Shown: piece by piece, positions 8,863-18,277 of the stretch
Layout: each line of letters starts with the position of its first letter
How positions within the stretch are numbered: the first letter of the stretch is position 1
NCBI GenBank assembly: GCA_024644085.1
Contig: JAHELS010000002.1
Location: 32,431 to 96,430, forward strand
Direction of reading: 5' to 3'
DNA: 64,000 nt
Origin: Rhodopirellula sp.
GTDB taxonomy: Bacteria > Planctomycetota > Planctomycetia > Pirellulales > Pirellulaceae
Position numbers and translations under genes: made by a program
Notes under the pieces: generated by a model
The model's input: only the letters and a program-made list of their open reading frames with translations
Databases searched by the model: none
Told to the model about the DNA's origin: nothing

Positions 8863-10244
8863 AGAACGTGCATAGGCTCACGATTCTGCGGCGTGATCTA
8901 CTTGTTGGTGCTATCGCAGCGCCTGCGTGTGCGATGGCGATTCCAGCATTTGGCGATTTAAGTCCGCAAGAGGACCTTCATCTTCTCTCAACGCAAGGGT
9001 GCGGGCGCGCGACAGGATATGCCGAAGCCAACCGGATCATCACACATAACGGAAAGACGCATGTGGCCTGGCTCGACTCGCCGACGGAAGGATTCCGCGT
9101 GCGGGTCGCGACGCTTGATCACAAGTCGGGCCAGTGGTCGCCGACCTACACCGTCGGCGAGGCCAAAGACAATCATGGCGGCCCGGCATTGACGATCGAT
9201 TCGCAAGGGTATCTGCACATCGTTTACTTTACGCATCACGATCCGTTTCGCTACCGACGATCCAAGCGGCCCGGCGATGCGTCCCAGTGGGAGGACGAAG
9301 TTCAGTTCGGCCAGCGATTGACTTATCCGACACTGATCTGCGGCCCTGACGATACGCTCTACTTCTCGGCTCGTCGGAGCTTCGGTGATCGACCATGGAT
9401 CGTTGAGTTGTGGGAAAAGAAGCCGAGTTACGATTGGAATCGCGTCGGATCTATCCTGTCTTCGCGTCACAAGGGCTACGCGCATTTCCAGGAATCACTT
9501 GCCTGGGGACCCGACCACTGCACCATCCATCTTTGCTGCCGATTTCATGAAAAGTCTGACAAAGACAGCTACGGCCGACTGCAGACCGTGGCCTACATGA
9601 ACAGCGATGACTTTGGCCGTACGTGGAAACGATCTGACGGTTCGAGGCTTGAGGGACCGATTACACCGGACAAGATCGAAGTGCTGGACAAAGGCGGCGA
9701 AGATTTTGAGCGCGGGCTGCGCGCGGGCTGTCTTGCCGTTTCGCCAACCGGAAAGCCAACCTTGATGTACAGCGTCGTCGCCAAGCTGAAAGGTGAAAGC
9801 TGGCTAGCGACGTCCGACGGCAGCGGTCAGTGGAAGCGGACGCGACTCAACGATCATCTCCCGCGGGAGTGGAAAGCGCTGAATCTGATCATGGCGGGTG
9901 GCTTGGCGTTTGATCAGGCCGGTCGACTCCACGGCGTTGCGCAATTGCAGACCGGCGAGCGCAACGAAAAGATCTGGGGCGACCCGACCAACGAAATCGT
10001 TGCCTTTACAGTGGATGGTGACGACGATATTCAGTTCCGTGCGATTAGCCAGTTCGATGCGGGTACATCGCATTGGTTTCCGTCGATCGAACGCCCCACA
10101 GGCCACAACCAGATTGCAGAGCGCCCGGGTGTTTTGTTCACAGCAGGCCCCGCCGGGAACAAGAATACAGACCTGCTGAATAATCGCGTTTACTTCAGCC
10201 ACGGATACGTTTGTCAATTTGCTTGGGACACGAGAAATGAATAG
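8859..10244 (+). CDS. Tat-exported BNR-repeat (BNR_4-type) protein
   Basis: The 461-residue protein has a twin-arginine-type leader (LRRDLLVGAIAAPA) followed by a region of about 400 residues typical of the BNR_4 family: propeller strands such as THVAWLDSPTEGFRVRVA, GYLHIVYFTHHDPFRYR and DTLYFSARRS. BNR_4 proteins are six-bladed propellers found with polysaccharide-lyase and sialidase families; the exact activity here is unknown. The ATG at 8859 has AAGGAG 12 bases upstream and overlaps the stop of the decayed gene before it. It probably shares a transcript with neighbours on both sides. Confidence 0.78.
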   Translation: MKNVHRLTILRRDLLVGAIAAPACAMAIPAFGDLSPQEDLHLLSTQGCGRATGYAEANRIITHNGKTHVAWLDSPTEGFRVRVATLDHKSGQWSPTYTVGEAKDNHGGPALTIDSQGYLHIVYFTHHDPFRYRRSKRPGDASQWEDEVQFGQRLTYPTLICGPDDTLYFSARRSFGDRPWIVELWEKKPSYDWNRVGSILSSRHKGYAHFQESLAWGPDHCTIHLCCRFHEKSDKDSYGRLQTVAYMNSDDFGRTWKRSDGSRLEGPITPDKIEVLDKGGEDFERGLRAGCLAVSPTGKPTLMYSVVAKLKGESWLATSDGSGQWKRTRLNDHLPREWKALNLIMAGGLAFDQAGRLHGVAQLQTGERNEKIWGDPTNEIVAFTVDGDDDIQFRAISQFDAGTSHWFPSIERPTGHNQIAERPGVLFTAGPAGNKNTDLLNNRVYFSHGYVCQFAWDTRNE

Positions 10245-10286
10245 TTCACGCGACCTTTCCTCCACGCTCCAATCCTGGAAGCAGTA

Positions 10287-11622
10287 ATGAGATCTTTGTT
10301 TTTTGTGGCGCTACTGGCCGCATGTTTTGCCCTGCCTTCAACGGCTTGGCCGCAGCAGACTCGTAGCAAACAAAACGGCGATGCGATCGCCTGGCAGGAA
10401 AAAGCGGTGGACTACGCGCGGATCATGTCGCGGGTCAAGTGGACGCCGGTCGCCGAGGGGATGCCAAGGCGAGGCGGTCAGTTCGAGGCGGGGAAGGAAT
10501 ACACCGGGGTCCCCTATTCAAGCGTCAAAGCCGAGGGCCGGTACATCGGATTCGATATCTTTCTGAAGACGTTTCTGGCCGCGGTCGAGAATCCGCAGAG
10601 CGTCCTCTACACCGAGAATCTGAAGGGGAAGGTGACGAACGCGGAGTGCTACTACGGCAAGGTTTGTTCTTCTTACACCAGCTATGCCCTGCAATGCGCC
10701 ATCTGGTATGTCAGCCGTCTTCATGGACCGGAGCATCGTGACGGAATCGTCGAGGTGGAGTCGCAATCGGCCCGGGCCGCGCGCGTGGGCGATATCATCT
10801 TCACGCCCCCGGCGACGAAGGGTGGCGGTTCGCACATCGAGATCGTGACTGAAATCACTCGGGACGCCGACGGAAAAGTGACGCATGTACGGATCGAGGA
10901 AAGCAGGCCACAAACCACGCGCAACACGAATCGAAGCGCCAGCGCCTTCAACTCTCATCTGGCCGCGCGTCATCGAAAGCTGTTTCGCATTACGGACCTC
11001 GATGCCTGGCGTGGCGACAACAGGGCGGAGTCGTTCCTGTTCCCGAATTACTCCGAGGATTCGGCGACGCCCGAGATCAACCGCGTGCTCCTGCTCGATC
11101 GCGGCGACTGGGTTCCCTATTTCAAGGGACAACCGGTCAAGTTCAACGTCATGGACCGGGATGAGAGGGGGATTACGAGCCTGGCAATCAAGCGGGGCGA
11201 TGAGTTAGTAGAGACGATTCCGCTGTCCGGCCGCGGCGTCGTGCAACGCGTGTACTCTACGTGCGGCGACTACACCGCGCGTTGTGTGATGAAGGATGGC
11301 TCATTGAGCAAGGCGTGTGAATTTGCCGTCTGCGATCTTGCATTTCACTGCGCCGAAAAAAATCGTGCCTCTCGGGAAACCCTGGGAGCTTCAGCTCAGC
11401 TCGGACAACATGAAGCCGATCATCGCCCACCTGAACAGCCGCCATAACAGCTACGGCCACCGTAACGTGTTCATCACCGACGAGGACCGGCAAAACGGCA
11501 CGGTCGTTATTCCCGCTCGCCTGATTCCCGACAAAGGCGAAATTCAGATCTGGCTGATCGGCGAGAACCGCTACGGGCGTTTGAAGAAACGCCGGGATGT
11601 TTTCGTTGGGGGGACACCGTGA
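10287..11622 (+). pseudogene. Exported papain-fold (CHAP/NlpC-like) protein interrupted by a one-base frameshift
   Basis: A Sec signal (MRSLFFVALLAACFALPSTA) is followed by a region of about 180 residues with features of a papain-fold amidase: a cysteine in YYGKVCSSYTSYAL and a later GDIIFTPP...GGSHIEIVTE segment that could supply the histidine. Frame 1 ends in low-quality sequence at 11447, but the adjacent frame continues good protein from about 11340 (LHFTAPKKIVPLGK) to a TGA at 11620-11622. Removing one base near 11340 joins VCDL to HFTAPKK and gives a single protein of about 445 residues. It is therefore a recent frameshift, or a sequencing error, rather than two genes. The role (peptidoglycan or peptide hydrolysis) is inferred from the fold only. 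Confidence 0.68.
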
Positions 11623-11659
11623 TCAAGTCACAAACTTTTGACGGAAGGTAAGAACGCCA

Positions 11660-12784
11660 ATGAGTCAAATTGATCGAATAAACAGACGAAGCATGTTGAA
11701 GACCTCGGTGGTTGGCGTGTCGAGCGTCGCGGCCGGGAGTTTCGCGACACTCGCGATCAGTGCTGACACCTCGAAGACCACGGCCGCGCAGGATCCCGTC
11801 AAGCTCCGCAGCGGAGACTATCCACGATTCCGCGGACCGTTTCCGATTCTTTCCACTCCCTACACCGAATCCGGGGCGGTGGACTTTGAGGTGCTGGCTC
11901 GGTCGGCGCGATTTGTCGACTGGTGTGAAAGCCCGGGCATGATCTGGCCGCAGTCCAACGACAGCATCGACCTGCTGACTCGGGACGAAAAACTCGAAGG
12001 GATGGAGACGCTCGCCAGGGCGGCCCGCGATTTGAAGACAACGGCTTTGTGTCTCGGTGTGCAGGGCGAAGACACCGACGACATGCTCGTCTACGCCAGA
12101 CACGCAAAGAAGCTGTCGCCCACCGCCGTCATTTCGCGGCCTCCGGATACCGGCAAAACGCAGGACGACCTGCGCGGGTACTGGCGGGCTCTCGCCGAGG
12201 TCATTACCGATCGGCCCGTGATGATCCAGACGCACGGCCGCCGCGGAGCAGCCACGCCAACAACGGCGCTGCTGATCGAACTGGCCAAAGAGTTCCCGAA
12301 CTTCGGCTACGTGAAGGAAGAATCCAGTCCGGTCATCCCGCGCATTCGCGCGTTGCTCGCGTCGCCGTCGATTCGAAGCGTCTTCAGCGCACGAGGCGCT
12401 TATGGGTGGCTCTACGAATCACGAATCGGGACGGAAGGACTTGTCACCGAACGCAGCGTCTACGCTGACATCCTTGCCAAGATCTGGATGCAGATGCGAA
12501 GCGGCTCCGATCCTGGAATGCTCAAGGACATGTACGGCAAATTGACGTTGATGTGGAACCTGCAAACCACTCACCCCGGCAACCTGCGCGGCTACAGCCT
12601 CCACCTTTTGAAGATGCGGGGCGTGTTCCGGAACATGATCTCACGCGAGTACGGACCGGGCGGCAGCATTCCCGCCAAACCGATCGTTCGCAACCTGCGC
12701 TTCTCGAAAGAAGAAGTCGCCGAAATCGAGTGGCGTTGGCTGTCGCTCAAGCCGTACCTGAAGCCCGGCACTTTCGATGGTTAA
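11660..12784 (+). CDS. Tat-exported dihydrodipicolinate synthase / N-acetylneuraminate lyase family protein
   Basis: The 374-residue protein begins with a Tat leader (NRRSMLKTSVVGVSS). From about residue 55 it follows the DapA/NanA class I aldolase TIM barrel: PFPILSTPYTESG, then the Schiff-base lysine in FGYVKEES (Lys219). The tyrosine normally found in the YNxPxRT segment is not evident; the corresponding stretch reads MIQTHGRRG, so the chemistry may differ from both classic enzymes. Export of an aldolase-family protein is unusual in general but occurs in planctomycetes. The sialidase-like gene that starts 14 bases after its stop makes a sialic-acid-related role imaginable but unproven. GGAAGG lies about 10 bases before the ATG. 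Confidence 0.8.
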   Translation: MSQIDRINRRSMLKTSVVGVSSVAAGSFATLAISADTSKTTAAQDPVKLRSGDYPRFRGPFPILSTPYTESGAVDFEVLARSARFVDWCESPGMIWPQSNDSIDLLTRDEKLEGMETLARAARDLKTTALCLGVQGEDTDDMLVYARHAKKLSPTAVISRPPDTGKTQDDLRGYWRALAEVITDRPVMIQTHGRRGAATPTTALLIELAKEFPNFGYVKEESSPVIPRIRALLASPSIRSVFSARGAYGWLYESRIGTEGLVTERSVYADILAKIWMQMRSGSDPGMLKDMYGKLTLMWNLQTTHPGNLRGYSLHLLKMRGVFRNMISREYGPGGSIPAKPIVRNLRFSKEEVAEIEWRWLSLKPYLKPGTFDG

Positions 12785-12798
12785 CCACTGTGCAATCC

Positions 12799-13956
12799 AT
12801 GAAACCTGACTTTGCCTTCCTCATCTCCTTGCTGCTCGTATCAGCAGCTGCTGCCGGGCAGTCGCTCGAAATCATCGATCTCGAAACCCGCGTCGTAGCC
12901 AAAGCAGACGGCCGTTGGTTTGGCCGGGCGACCGTGGAGCGGACCGCCAGCGGAACGCTGGTTCTGTGTTATCGCGGCGCATCGAGGCACACTGGGTCGG
13001 ACGGCGTGATTCATGTGCGCTTCTCCAACGACGGAGGTCAGAACTGGTCCGACGCGGATCACGCGACCGATGGCTCGCCGATTGCTGGTTTCCCGATTTC
13101 GTTTGAAGGCGACGATGCGTTCGAGCCGTATCTCTATGCCGCGCCGAATGGCCGGATCATCCTTCATGTCTGGCGGACGACCGGACGCAATCATCGCGAG
13201 GGCAAGGGCACGTGGCAGACGGATTCCGCTGATGGCGGGCAAACGTGGAGCCAACTGCGACAGGTCGATTTCGTTGGGACCGACAACGATGATCACTGCT
13301 ATGCAACGGACGACCACACCACGATTGACGGGACGATCTACACCAGCCTGCGCGAATACGTCGGCGGCGAGCAGCGTTGGCGTTGCCGGTTCATCGACTC
13401 GCCCGACAACGGAGCGTCGTGGCGGGTCGTCAGCGAACAGGTCAACGTGCCGGAGCACAACTCCGTCGAGAAGGGTTTCGAGTATGTCGGCGGCAACCGG
13501 ATCGTCAGCGTCGGTTCGGACGGACCGGGGCGGCGTTTCGTCCTGCAGACCCGTTCCGATGATCGCGGCAAGACCTGGCGCCGCTGGAAAGACGCGCTGC
13601 CGCAAACCGGCGTGTGGGATCGTCCGCGCATCTGGACGCTGGCCCATTTGAAAGGCCAGCCTGACTGGTGGACTGACCACACGCTGATCGGTGTCGGCAA
13701 CACCACGCCGAAAGCAGGCCAGAAGTTTCCCCGCGCCAATGCGGTCTACCTTTCGACCGATCGTGGCGAGTCATGGAAAATGCTCGGCGGCAAACCGATC
13801 GACGAGTTCTACCCGGACGGCGGCTACGGAGATCTGGAATACGATCCGACGACCGGTTGGTTTGTCTATCTCTCCTATCGCGGCAAGGGACTCCATGGGG
13901 AAGCCGAGATTGTGCAGTATCGATTTCGGCTGAAAGGCCGGGCCCAAGGGCGGTAA
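12799..13956 (+). CDS. Secreted sialidase-like (BNR/Asp-box) protein
   Basis: I start this 385-residue protein at ATG 12799, which is followed directly by a Sec signal (MKPDFAFLISLLLVSAAAAG); the open frame extends further upstream but only over the preceding gene. Repeated Asp boxes of the S-x-D-x-G-x-T/S-W type are visible (SNDGGQNWS, SADGGQTWS, SDDRGKTWR, STDRGESWK), spaced as in a six-bladed sialidase propeller. The arginine triad cannot be assigned with certainty by eye. It may act on sialic acid or another acidic sugar outside the cytoplasm. The preceding gene ends 14 bases upstream, so co-transcription is likely. Confidence 0.8.
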   Translation: MKPDFAFLISLLLVSAAAAGQSLEIIDLETRVVAKADGRWFGRATVERTASGTLVLCYRGASRHTGSDGVIHVRFSNDGGQNWSDADHATDGSPIAGFPISFEGDDAFEPYLYAAPNGRIILHVWRTTGRNHREGKGTWQTDSADGGQTWSQLRQVDFVGTDNDDHCYATDDHTTIDGTIYTSLREYVGGEQRWRCRFIDSPDNGASWRVVSEQVNVPEHNSVEKGFEYVGGNRIVSVGSDGPGRRFVLQTRSDDRGKTWRRWKDALPQTGVWDRPRIWTLAHLKGQPDWWTDHTLIGVGNTTPKAGQKFPRANAVYLSTDRGESWKMLGGKPIDEFYPDGGYGDLEYDPTTGWFVYLSYRGKGLHGEAEIVQYRFRLKGRAQGR

Positions 13957-13961
13957 GGAAA

Positions 13962-13992
13962 GGCATCTGGATACGCTGAATCAAGATGAAAC
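13962..13992 (+). repeat. Copy of a leader sequence also found before the gene at 29466
   Basis: The stretch starting AAAGGCATCTGGATACGCTG recurs almost unchanged at 29442-29472, including the ATGAAAC start. Here it leads into only 22 codons before a stop, so it looks like the abandoned 5' end of a lost gene. The remaining bases to 14112 hold nothing further that I can support. Confidence 0.55.
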
Positions 13993-14112
13993 ACATCACT
14001 CAGTTGATTGCGCTCGGTTACATTGTCGTGGAGCGTCAGGTTTCACGCTAATGGCCTGGGCGAATCCTTACCGGCTCAGCGGTGAACAACAAATGATCGT
14101 GAAGGCCAAACC

Positions 14113-15243
14113 ATGAAACATACACGGATTTCCTGTAGGGGAATGCGGATCATGAAGACGATTGTTGTCCCTTTTCTTCTACTTCTCTCCGCCTGCGCAA
14201 TGGCTGCGGAAAAGCCGGCGAATTGTGTTAAGCAGGAATCCCAACAGGATTCTGGATTCTTTACTTTGATCGTTCTGCCGGATACGCAAGGCTACGCTGA
14301 TGTCCGGCATAAGGAGACACAGAAGCACTGGCCGAGTATTGGTGATCAGCGTTCCTGCTTCTTTAAACAGACCGAGTGGATTAAGGAGAACAAGCAGAAG
14401 AGGAACATCGTCATGGCGTTCCATGTGGGAGACATTACCCAAACACAACACGACGAAGAATGGAAGATCGCCGATACCGCTTTCAAGACGATTGATAACC
14501 ATGTCCCCTACATCTTGTGCTCGGGGAATCATGACATGGGTTACTCGTCAAAACATCGAGAGACCAGCCATTCGCGCATAAGCCGTTTTGGTTCCTATTT
14601 CCCTCCGTCACGTTTTACGAATAACCCTTTGTATGACCCTCATTTCGGCAAGAAAAAAAGCCTGCACTTTTATGAAGAAGGAAAGATCGAAAACTACTAC
14701 CTGTTTTTAAGAGCTGGCGGGATGAAGTTTCTGATTCTCACGCTGGAATTCAAACCTCGGGACCAGACTCTTGCCTGGGCGAATAAGGTTGTTGCCGCGC
14801 ATCCCGATTGTCGGACCATCGTTGTGACACACAGCTATCTCACAAGCAAAAAGGGGCAGCTGTCGGGTGCTGACCACTATGGGGTCAAGGGGAACTCCGG
14901 AAAGTCAATTTGGGAGAAGTTCGTCAGTCAACACAAGAACATCTTCCTGGTCCTGTCAGGGCATGCCCTGGAGAATCTGTTGACTAGTCAGGGCAAACAT
15001 GGAAATACGGTACACCAGGTTCAGGCGGACTATTGGTATTGGGATATACCCAAGATCAAGGCCGGAAGCGGTTTCCTGCGCATCATGACGTTCCGTCCTG
15101 ACAAGAACTCGATTGAAGTTCAGACCTATTCGCCCGTGCTCGATGAATTTCTCGTACGCCCCAAAAGCAACTTCTCGCTGGACTATGCCATGTCGGGTAA
15201 AGTCGAACAGCCAGCCGATGCAAGTGGCCGAGGGGGAGATTAG
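14113..15243 (+). CDS. Metallophosphoesterase, probable lipoprotein
   Basis: The 376-residue protein has calcineurin-like phosphoesterase motifs in order: LPDTQGY (about residue 55), FHVGDITQ, SGNHDMG, and VVTHSYL, with a late SGHALEN in place of the usual GHxH. The leader includes LLLLSAC, a good lipobox, so a membrane-anchored lipoprotein is likely. GAAGG seven bases upstream supports ATG 14113; ATG at 14152 would give a shorter, equally plausible leader. The composition looks somewhat more AT-rich than its neighbours. Substrate unknown. Confidence 0.8.
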   Translation: MKHTRISCRGMRIMKTIVVPFLLLLSACAMAAEKPANCVKQESQQDSGFFTLIVLPDTQGYADVRHKETQKHWPSIGDQRSCFFKQTEWIKENKQKRNIVMAFHVGDITQTQHDEEWKIADTAFKTIDNHVPYILCSGNHDMGYSSKHRETSHSRISRFGSYFPPSRFTNNPLYDPHFGKKKSLHFYEEGKIENYYLFLRAGGMKFLILTLEFKPRDQTLAWANKVVAAHPDCRTIVVTHSYLTSKKGQLSGADHYGVKGNSGKSIWEKFVSQHKNIFLVLSGHALENLLTSQGKHGNTVHQVQADYWYWDIPKIKAGSGFLRIMTFRPDKNSIEVQTYSPVLDEFLVRPKSNFSLDYAMSGKVEQPADASGRGGD

Positions 15244-15313
15244 CGGCGACCGAATTCCACTACGGCAAATCTGGCTTCACCGGAGATACTCAAGACACAC
15301 ACGAGCGAATCCT

Positions 15314-15450
15314 ATGAAATACTCTGCCCTTCTTCTGCTGTGTCCAACAAAGCCACCGGCATCACCGCCGACGTCCCCAGCGAAGCCGCATTGACTCCTC
15401 ACCTGTGGGGAACCGTCCAATGGAAAACGTCTAATATTACAGTAGAGTAG
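15314..15450 (+). pseudogene. Possible short gene remnant
   Basis: An ATG at 15314 opens a signal-like start (MKYSALLLLC), but the frame fails at once; a second frame continues with plausible protein (ITADVPSEAALTPHLWGTVQWK) to a stop near 15450. It resembles the beginning and end of a secreted protein with the middle deleted. Family not recognised. Confidence 0.3.
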
Positions 15451-15451
15451 A

Positions 15452-15683
15452 GGTGTGTCAGGTCTTACTTTTCGGGCAACGGCAGTGAGCCGTGACGCGT
15501 GACAGGATTTTGCACGGATCGGCGCAACCCGCTGCCATTAACAAGGTAACCCGACGCGTTAGCGAGGGACCTATCCCTTGCTCACGCTGCGGGTTACCAA
15601 CATCCATGCAAAATCCTGATTAGCGGCCGGGCCCGGTGCCTTACGGCCCGCGGCTCACACCGAAAAATATGACCTGACACACC
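15452..15683. repeat. 232-base nested palindromic element containing family A repeat
   Basis: The ends are perfect 13-base inverted repeats, GGTGTGTCAGGTC and its complement. Moving inward, both arms keep similarity: TTTTCGG then GTGAGCCG, then CAGGATTTTGCA, and the centre is a family A repeat (15545-15598) with 25-base arms. Almost the whole element can fold on itself. It carries no protein-coding sequence and looks like a MITE or a composite of nested insertions. It fills most of the gap between the two phosphoesterase genes and could stop transcription. Confidence 0.85.
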
Positions 15684-15700
15684 AGTAGGTTACGCCTGAC

Positions 15701-16843
15701 ATGAGACTAACCCTGACACTGTCCCTGTTCGCACTCCTGCCGCAGCTTGCCGTCGCGGGAGACATCACACGCATCTGGCTCACCCATAAGACGAACGATC
15801 CCGGCAGGATCGTGGTCAACTGGATGACTGACGAGCCGGGCAACTCGATCGTCCGCTTTGGATTGACGAAGGAATACGAACAGGAGGTCCGGGACGACGA
15901 GAACACGACGCTGCACCACGTCGAGATTCCGGTCAAGCATCGAGACGCCGTTTACCACTACTCAGTCCGCACCGGCGACCACCGTTCCGCCGACGCCACA
16001 TTCAAGACGTACCCAACCGATGCGCTGCGCGTGGCCGTGGTTGCTGACTGGCAGGGCAAGCCGGATTTGTCCGCCATCGTGAAGGACGACGTGCATCTGC
16101 TACTAACCGCCGGCGACAATATCGCCCGGCTTTGGGACAAATGTGGTCAGGGCAACAAGGACTGCGTGAAACCGTATTCGGAACTGATCGACGCCTATCC
16201 GCAGTTATTTCGGTCGACACCGTTCATGCCCGCGCTGGGCAATCATGACCGGGAGATTCGGCCTCGGGGAGACAGGCCGCCGGATGATCCAGTGTACGAC
16301 GTGGAAGCGACGGCGTTTCGGCGGTTCTTTGAGCTGCCGGGCGACGAGTGGAAGTGGCACTTCGAGGTTCCCGAGTTCGATCTGCGGTTCGTAGCCCTCG
16401 ATTTCAACCACATCTCCGACTTCGGCACGACCTGGCAAACCTGCCACGCCTTCGATGAGAAGTCTGAGCAGTTCAAGTGGTACAAGAAGCTGATGGTCCA
16501 GCCGCCCGGCTTCGTGGTCACGCTCTACAACGAGCGGAACGCCAGCGTTCGCAACCAGGCTCAGAAGCAGTGGCACGACCTGTTCCGCAAGGGGACCTGC
16601 TGCATCACGGGGTTCGGTTATTTTGCCGAGCGAGCCGATGTGGACGGTTTTCCGTACTACAACACGGCATTGAGCGGGAAGGGAACCCGGTATCCCGATC
16701 CGCACTCCCGGTTCCTCGCGGGTGAAGACAGTTACATCCTGCTGACGTTGAAACGTGGTGGGCCGATGACTGTCGAAATCAAGAGCCTGAAAGATGCGGT
16801 CCTGGACCGGCGGGAATTCGAGCGACCCGCAGGACCGAAGTGA
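15701..16843 (+). CDS. Secreted purple-acid-phosphatase-like metallophosphoesterase
   Basis: The 380-residue protein has a Sec signal (cleavage near LAVAGD), a fibronectin/PAP N-terminal domain (about 20-105, [18 protein letters not shown]), then metallophosphoesterase motifs VADWQ, LLTAGDN and ALGNHDRE. The C-terminal HPP and GHxH-type ligands expected in purple acid phosphatases are not visible; the corresponding places read VVTLYNERN and TGFGYFAE. Metal binding at the second half of the site may be lost, so activity is uncertain. The ATG comes 17 bases after the end of the palindromic element. Confidence 0.75.
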   Translation: MRLTLTLSLFALLPQLAVAGDITRIWLTHKTNDPGRIVVNWMTDEPGNSIVRFGLTKEYEQEVRDDENTTLHHVEIPVKHRDAVYHYSVRTGDHRSADATFKTYPTDALRVAVVADWQGKPDLSAIVKDDVHLLLTAGDNIARLWDKCGQGNKDCVKPYSELIDAYPQLFRSTPFMPALGNHDREIRPRGDRPPDDPVYDVEATAFRRFFELPGDEWKWHFEVPEFDLRFVALDFNHISDFGTTWQTCHAFDEKSEQFKWYKKLMVQPPGFVVTLYNERNASVRNQAQKQWHDLFRKGTCCITGFGYFAERADVDGFPYYNTALSGKGTRYPDPHSRFLAGEDSYILLTLKRGGPMTVEIKSLKDAVLDRREFERPAGPK

Positions 16844-16886
16844 CACTCGGATGACCAACCGCGACGAAATCAAAGACACATAAGGA

Positions 16887-16993
16887 GTAGGCCGGATCAA
16901 GGAGCGCAGCGACGCCGCTCCGGCAATGGGATGAATGGTACGGCCACTTTATACTGACAGTGCCGGAACGGCGCTGCGCTTGGTCCGGCCTAC
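16887..16993. repeat. Palindromic dispersed element (family D)
   Basis: Left arm GTAGGCCGGATCAAGGAGCG... (16887-16925) pairs with right arm 16961-16993 that ends GGTCCGGCCTAC, with one short bulge, around a loop of about 35 bases. No coding content. It lies between two plus-strand genes and may act as a transcription-terminating hairpin. Confidence 0.75.
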
Positions 16994-17034
16994 GTAAACT
17001 TATTCACTCCTTTAGAAAGTGATTCGTTCCCGCC

Positions 17035-17859
17035 ATGACTCGTTTTTTCGTTTTCCTGATCCTGCTGCCACTGGGCAGCCTTCATGCTGACGATCCGATC
17101 CTCATCGGTCACCGGGGACTGCTCCGGCACGCACCGGAAAACACGCTGCCGGCCTTCGCCAGTTGTCTGGAACTCGGCATGGGCTTCGAGCTGGATATCC
17201 GCACGACCAAAGACGGGAAGCTCGTCGTTCTGCACGACGCGACGCTTGAGCGAACCACGGACGGCCCGGCCCGGCCTCTGACGGAATTTACGTGGGATCA
17301 GTTGCGCGAATTTGACGCGGGAAGCTGGTTCGATCCGCGTTTCGCCGGCCTGCGAGTTCCGAGCCTCGAAGAAACGTTTGCCCTGATTCGCGAGCGCAAA
17401 CGCCGGCCCACCCTGATCGCGCTTAATATCAAGGGAATCACCCGGGACGGCGAACGGGAACTCGTTCGGCTGCTGGCAAAGTTTGCGTTGTTCGAGGAGT
17501 CGTTCGCGTTTGATCAGAGCGCCCAATGCAGCCAGCGACTCAAAAAGCTCGATTCGCGAATCCGTATTGGTCGCAACGTCCGGCGCGAGGCGTTGGACTC
17601 TACGTTAGCCGAAGACGCAATCGACGTGTTTCTTCTGACATTCGTGCCCAACGAAGCGGAGGTATCATTGCTTCGGAAGCATCGCAGAACAATTCTCTTC
17701 AATTACGCCGGAACGGGGGAGCATCGTAGGGAGGAGAAAAACTGGCTCCGTGTCCGCGAGGTCGGCATCGACGGCATGCTCACCGATTACCCGCTCGATT
17801 GTGCCCAACTTTGGCAGCGCGTCAGGGCTTCAGCGGACAGCACGAAGGTGAAACCTTGA
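17035..17859 (+). CDS. Secreted glycerophosphodiester phosphodiesterase family protein
   Basis: The 274-residue protein has a Sec signal (to about residue 20) and a complete GDPD TIM-barrel signature: GHRGL...APENTLPAF near the N-terminus, ELDIRTTKDG supplying acidic metal ligands, and VLHDATLERTTDG with the second catalytic histidine. It should hydrolyse glycerophosphodiesters or related phosphodiesters to an alcohol and sn-glycerol-3-phosphate in the periplasm. The last part (GIDGMLTDYP) is the usual family ending. The stop TGA overlaps a TTG that opens the truncated pseudogene downstream. Confidence 0.9.
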   Translation: MTRFFVFLILLPLGSLHADDPILIGHRGLLRHAPENTLPAFASCLELGMGFELDIRTTKDGKLVVLHDATLERTTDGPARPLTEFTWDQLREFDAGSWFDPRFAGLRVPSLEETFALIRERKRRPTLIALNIKGITRDGERELVRLLAKFALFEESFAFDQSAQCSQRLKKLDSRIRIGRNVRREALDSTLAEDAIDVFLLTFVPNEAEVSLLRKHRRTILFNYAGTGEHRREEKNWLRVREVGIDGMLTDYPLDCAQLWQRVRASADSTKVKP

Positions 17860-18119
17860 ATCCAACCGGCATCAAGAACACCTTTATCCTGCTAACCTCT
17901 CTCCTGCTCGCGCCCCTTGCGGCGATGCATGCTGACGATGCGCCGACTGCGCCATCCAACGACAAGGAAAAGCAGATCGAAGCGAGGCGCGTCGAGTATC
18001 TCCACTGGATCGTCGAGAACTTCGGAAAGCTGGAATCGACGATGGACATGCGCGATGCGTGCGCATTGCTGCCGCAGACGGGCTGCCGCAGACGGGCTGC
18101 TGCGTCTGAGGCAAGCTGA
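17856..18119 (+). pseudogene. Truncated paralogue of the gene at 29466
   Basis: From a TTG overlapping the previous stop, a signal peptide (FILLTSLLLAPLAAMHA) is followed by RRVEYLHWIVENFGKLEST, closely matching RRAEYLEWIFEHFGKLEPE in the 757-residue protein at 29466. After MRDA the similarity ends and the frame soon stops at 18119. Only about 80 of 757 residues survive. The next 150 bases contain other protein-like sequence (RKALQHSLDIARARAATALD) that I cannot place. Confidence 0.7.
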
Positions 18120-18277
18120 ACTGCCCACCCCGGTTTTCCGGAAAGCTTTGCAACACTCGCTCGACATCGCTCGTGCCCGCGCTGCCACCGCGCTCGATTC
18201 CATGCCGCCGAACGAGGGACCTCGCTACCGAAGTCTGATCAAGCCGCTGCAGAATGCGCAAGGGATGAAGACTTCGG

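Noticed and set aside
11317..11622. Separate small gene after the papain-fold protein
   Set aside because: It continues the same protein after a one-base shift and has no ribosome-binding site of its own.
12553..12798. N-terminal extension of the sialidase gene
   Set aside because: It lies over the DapA-family gene in another frame; ATG 12799 starts a signal peptide.
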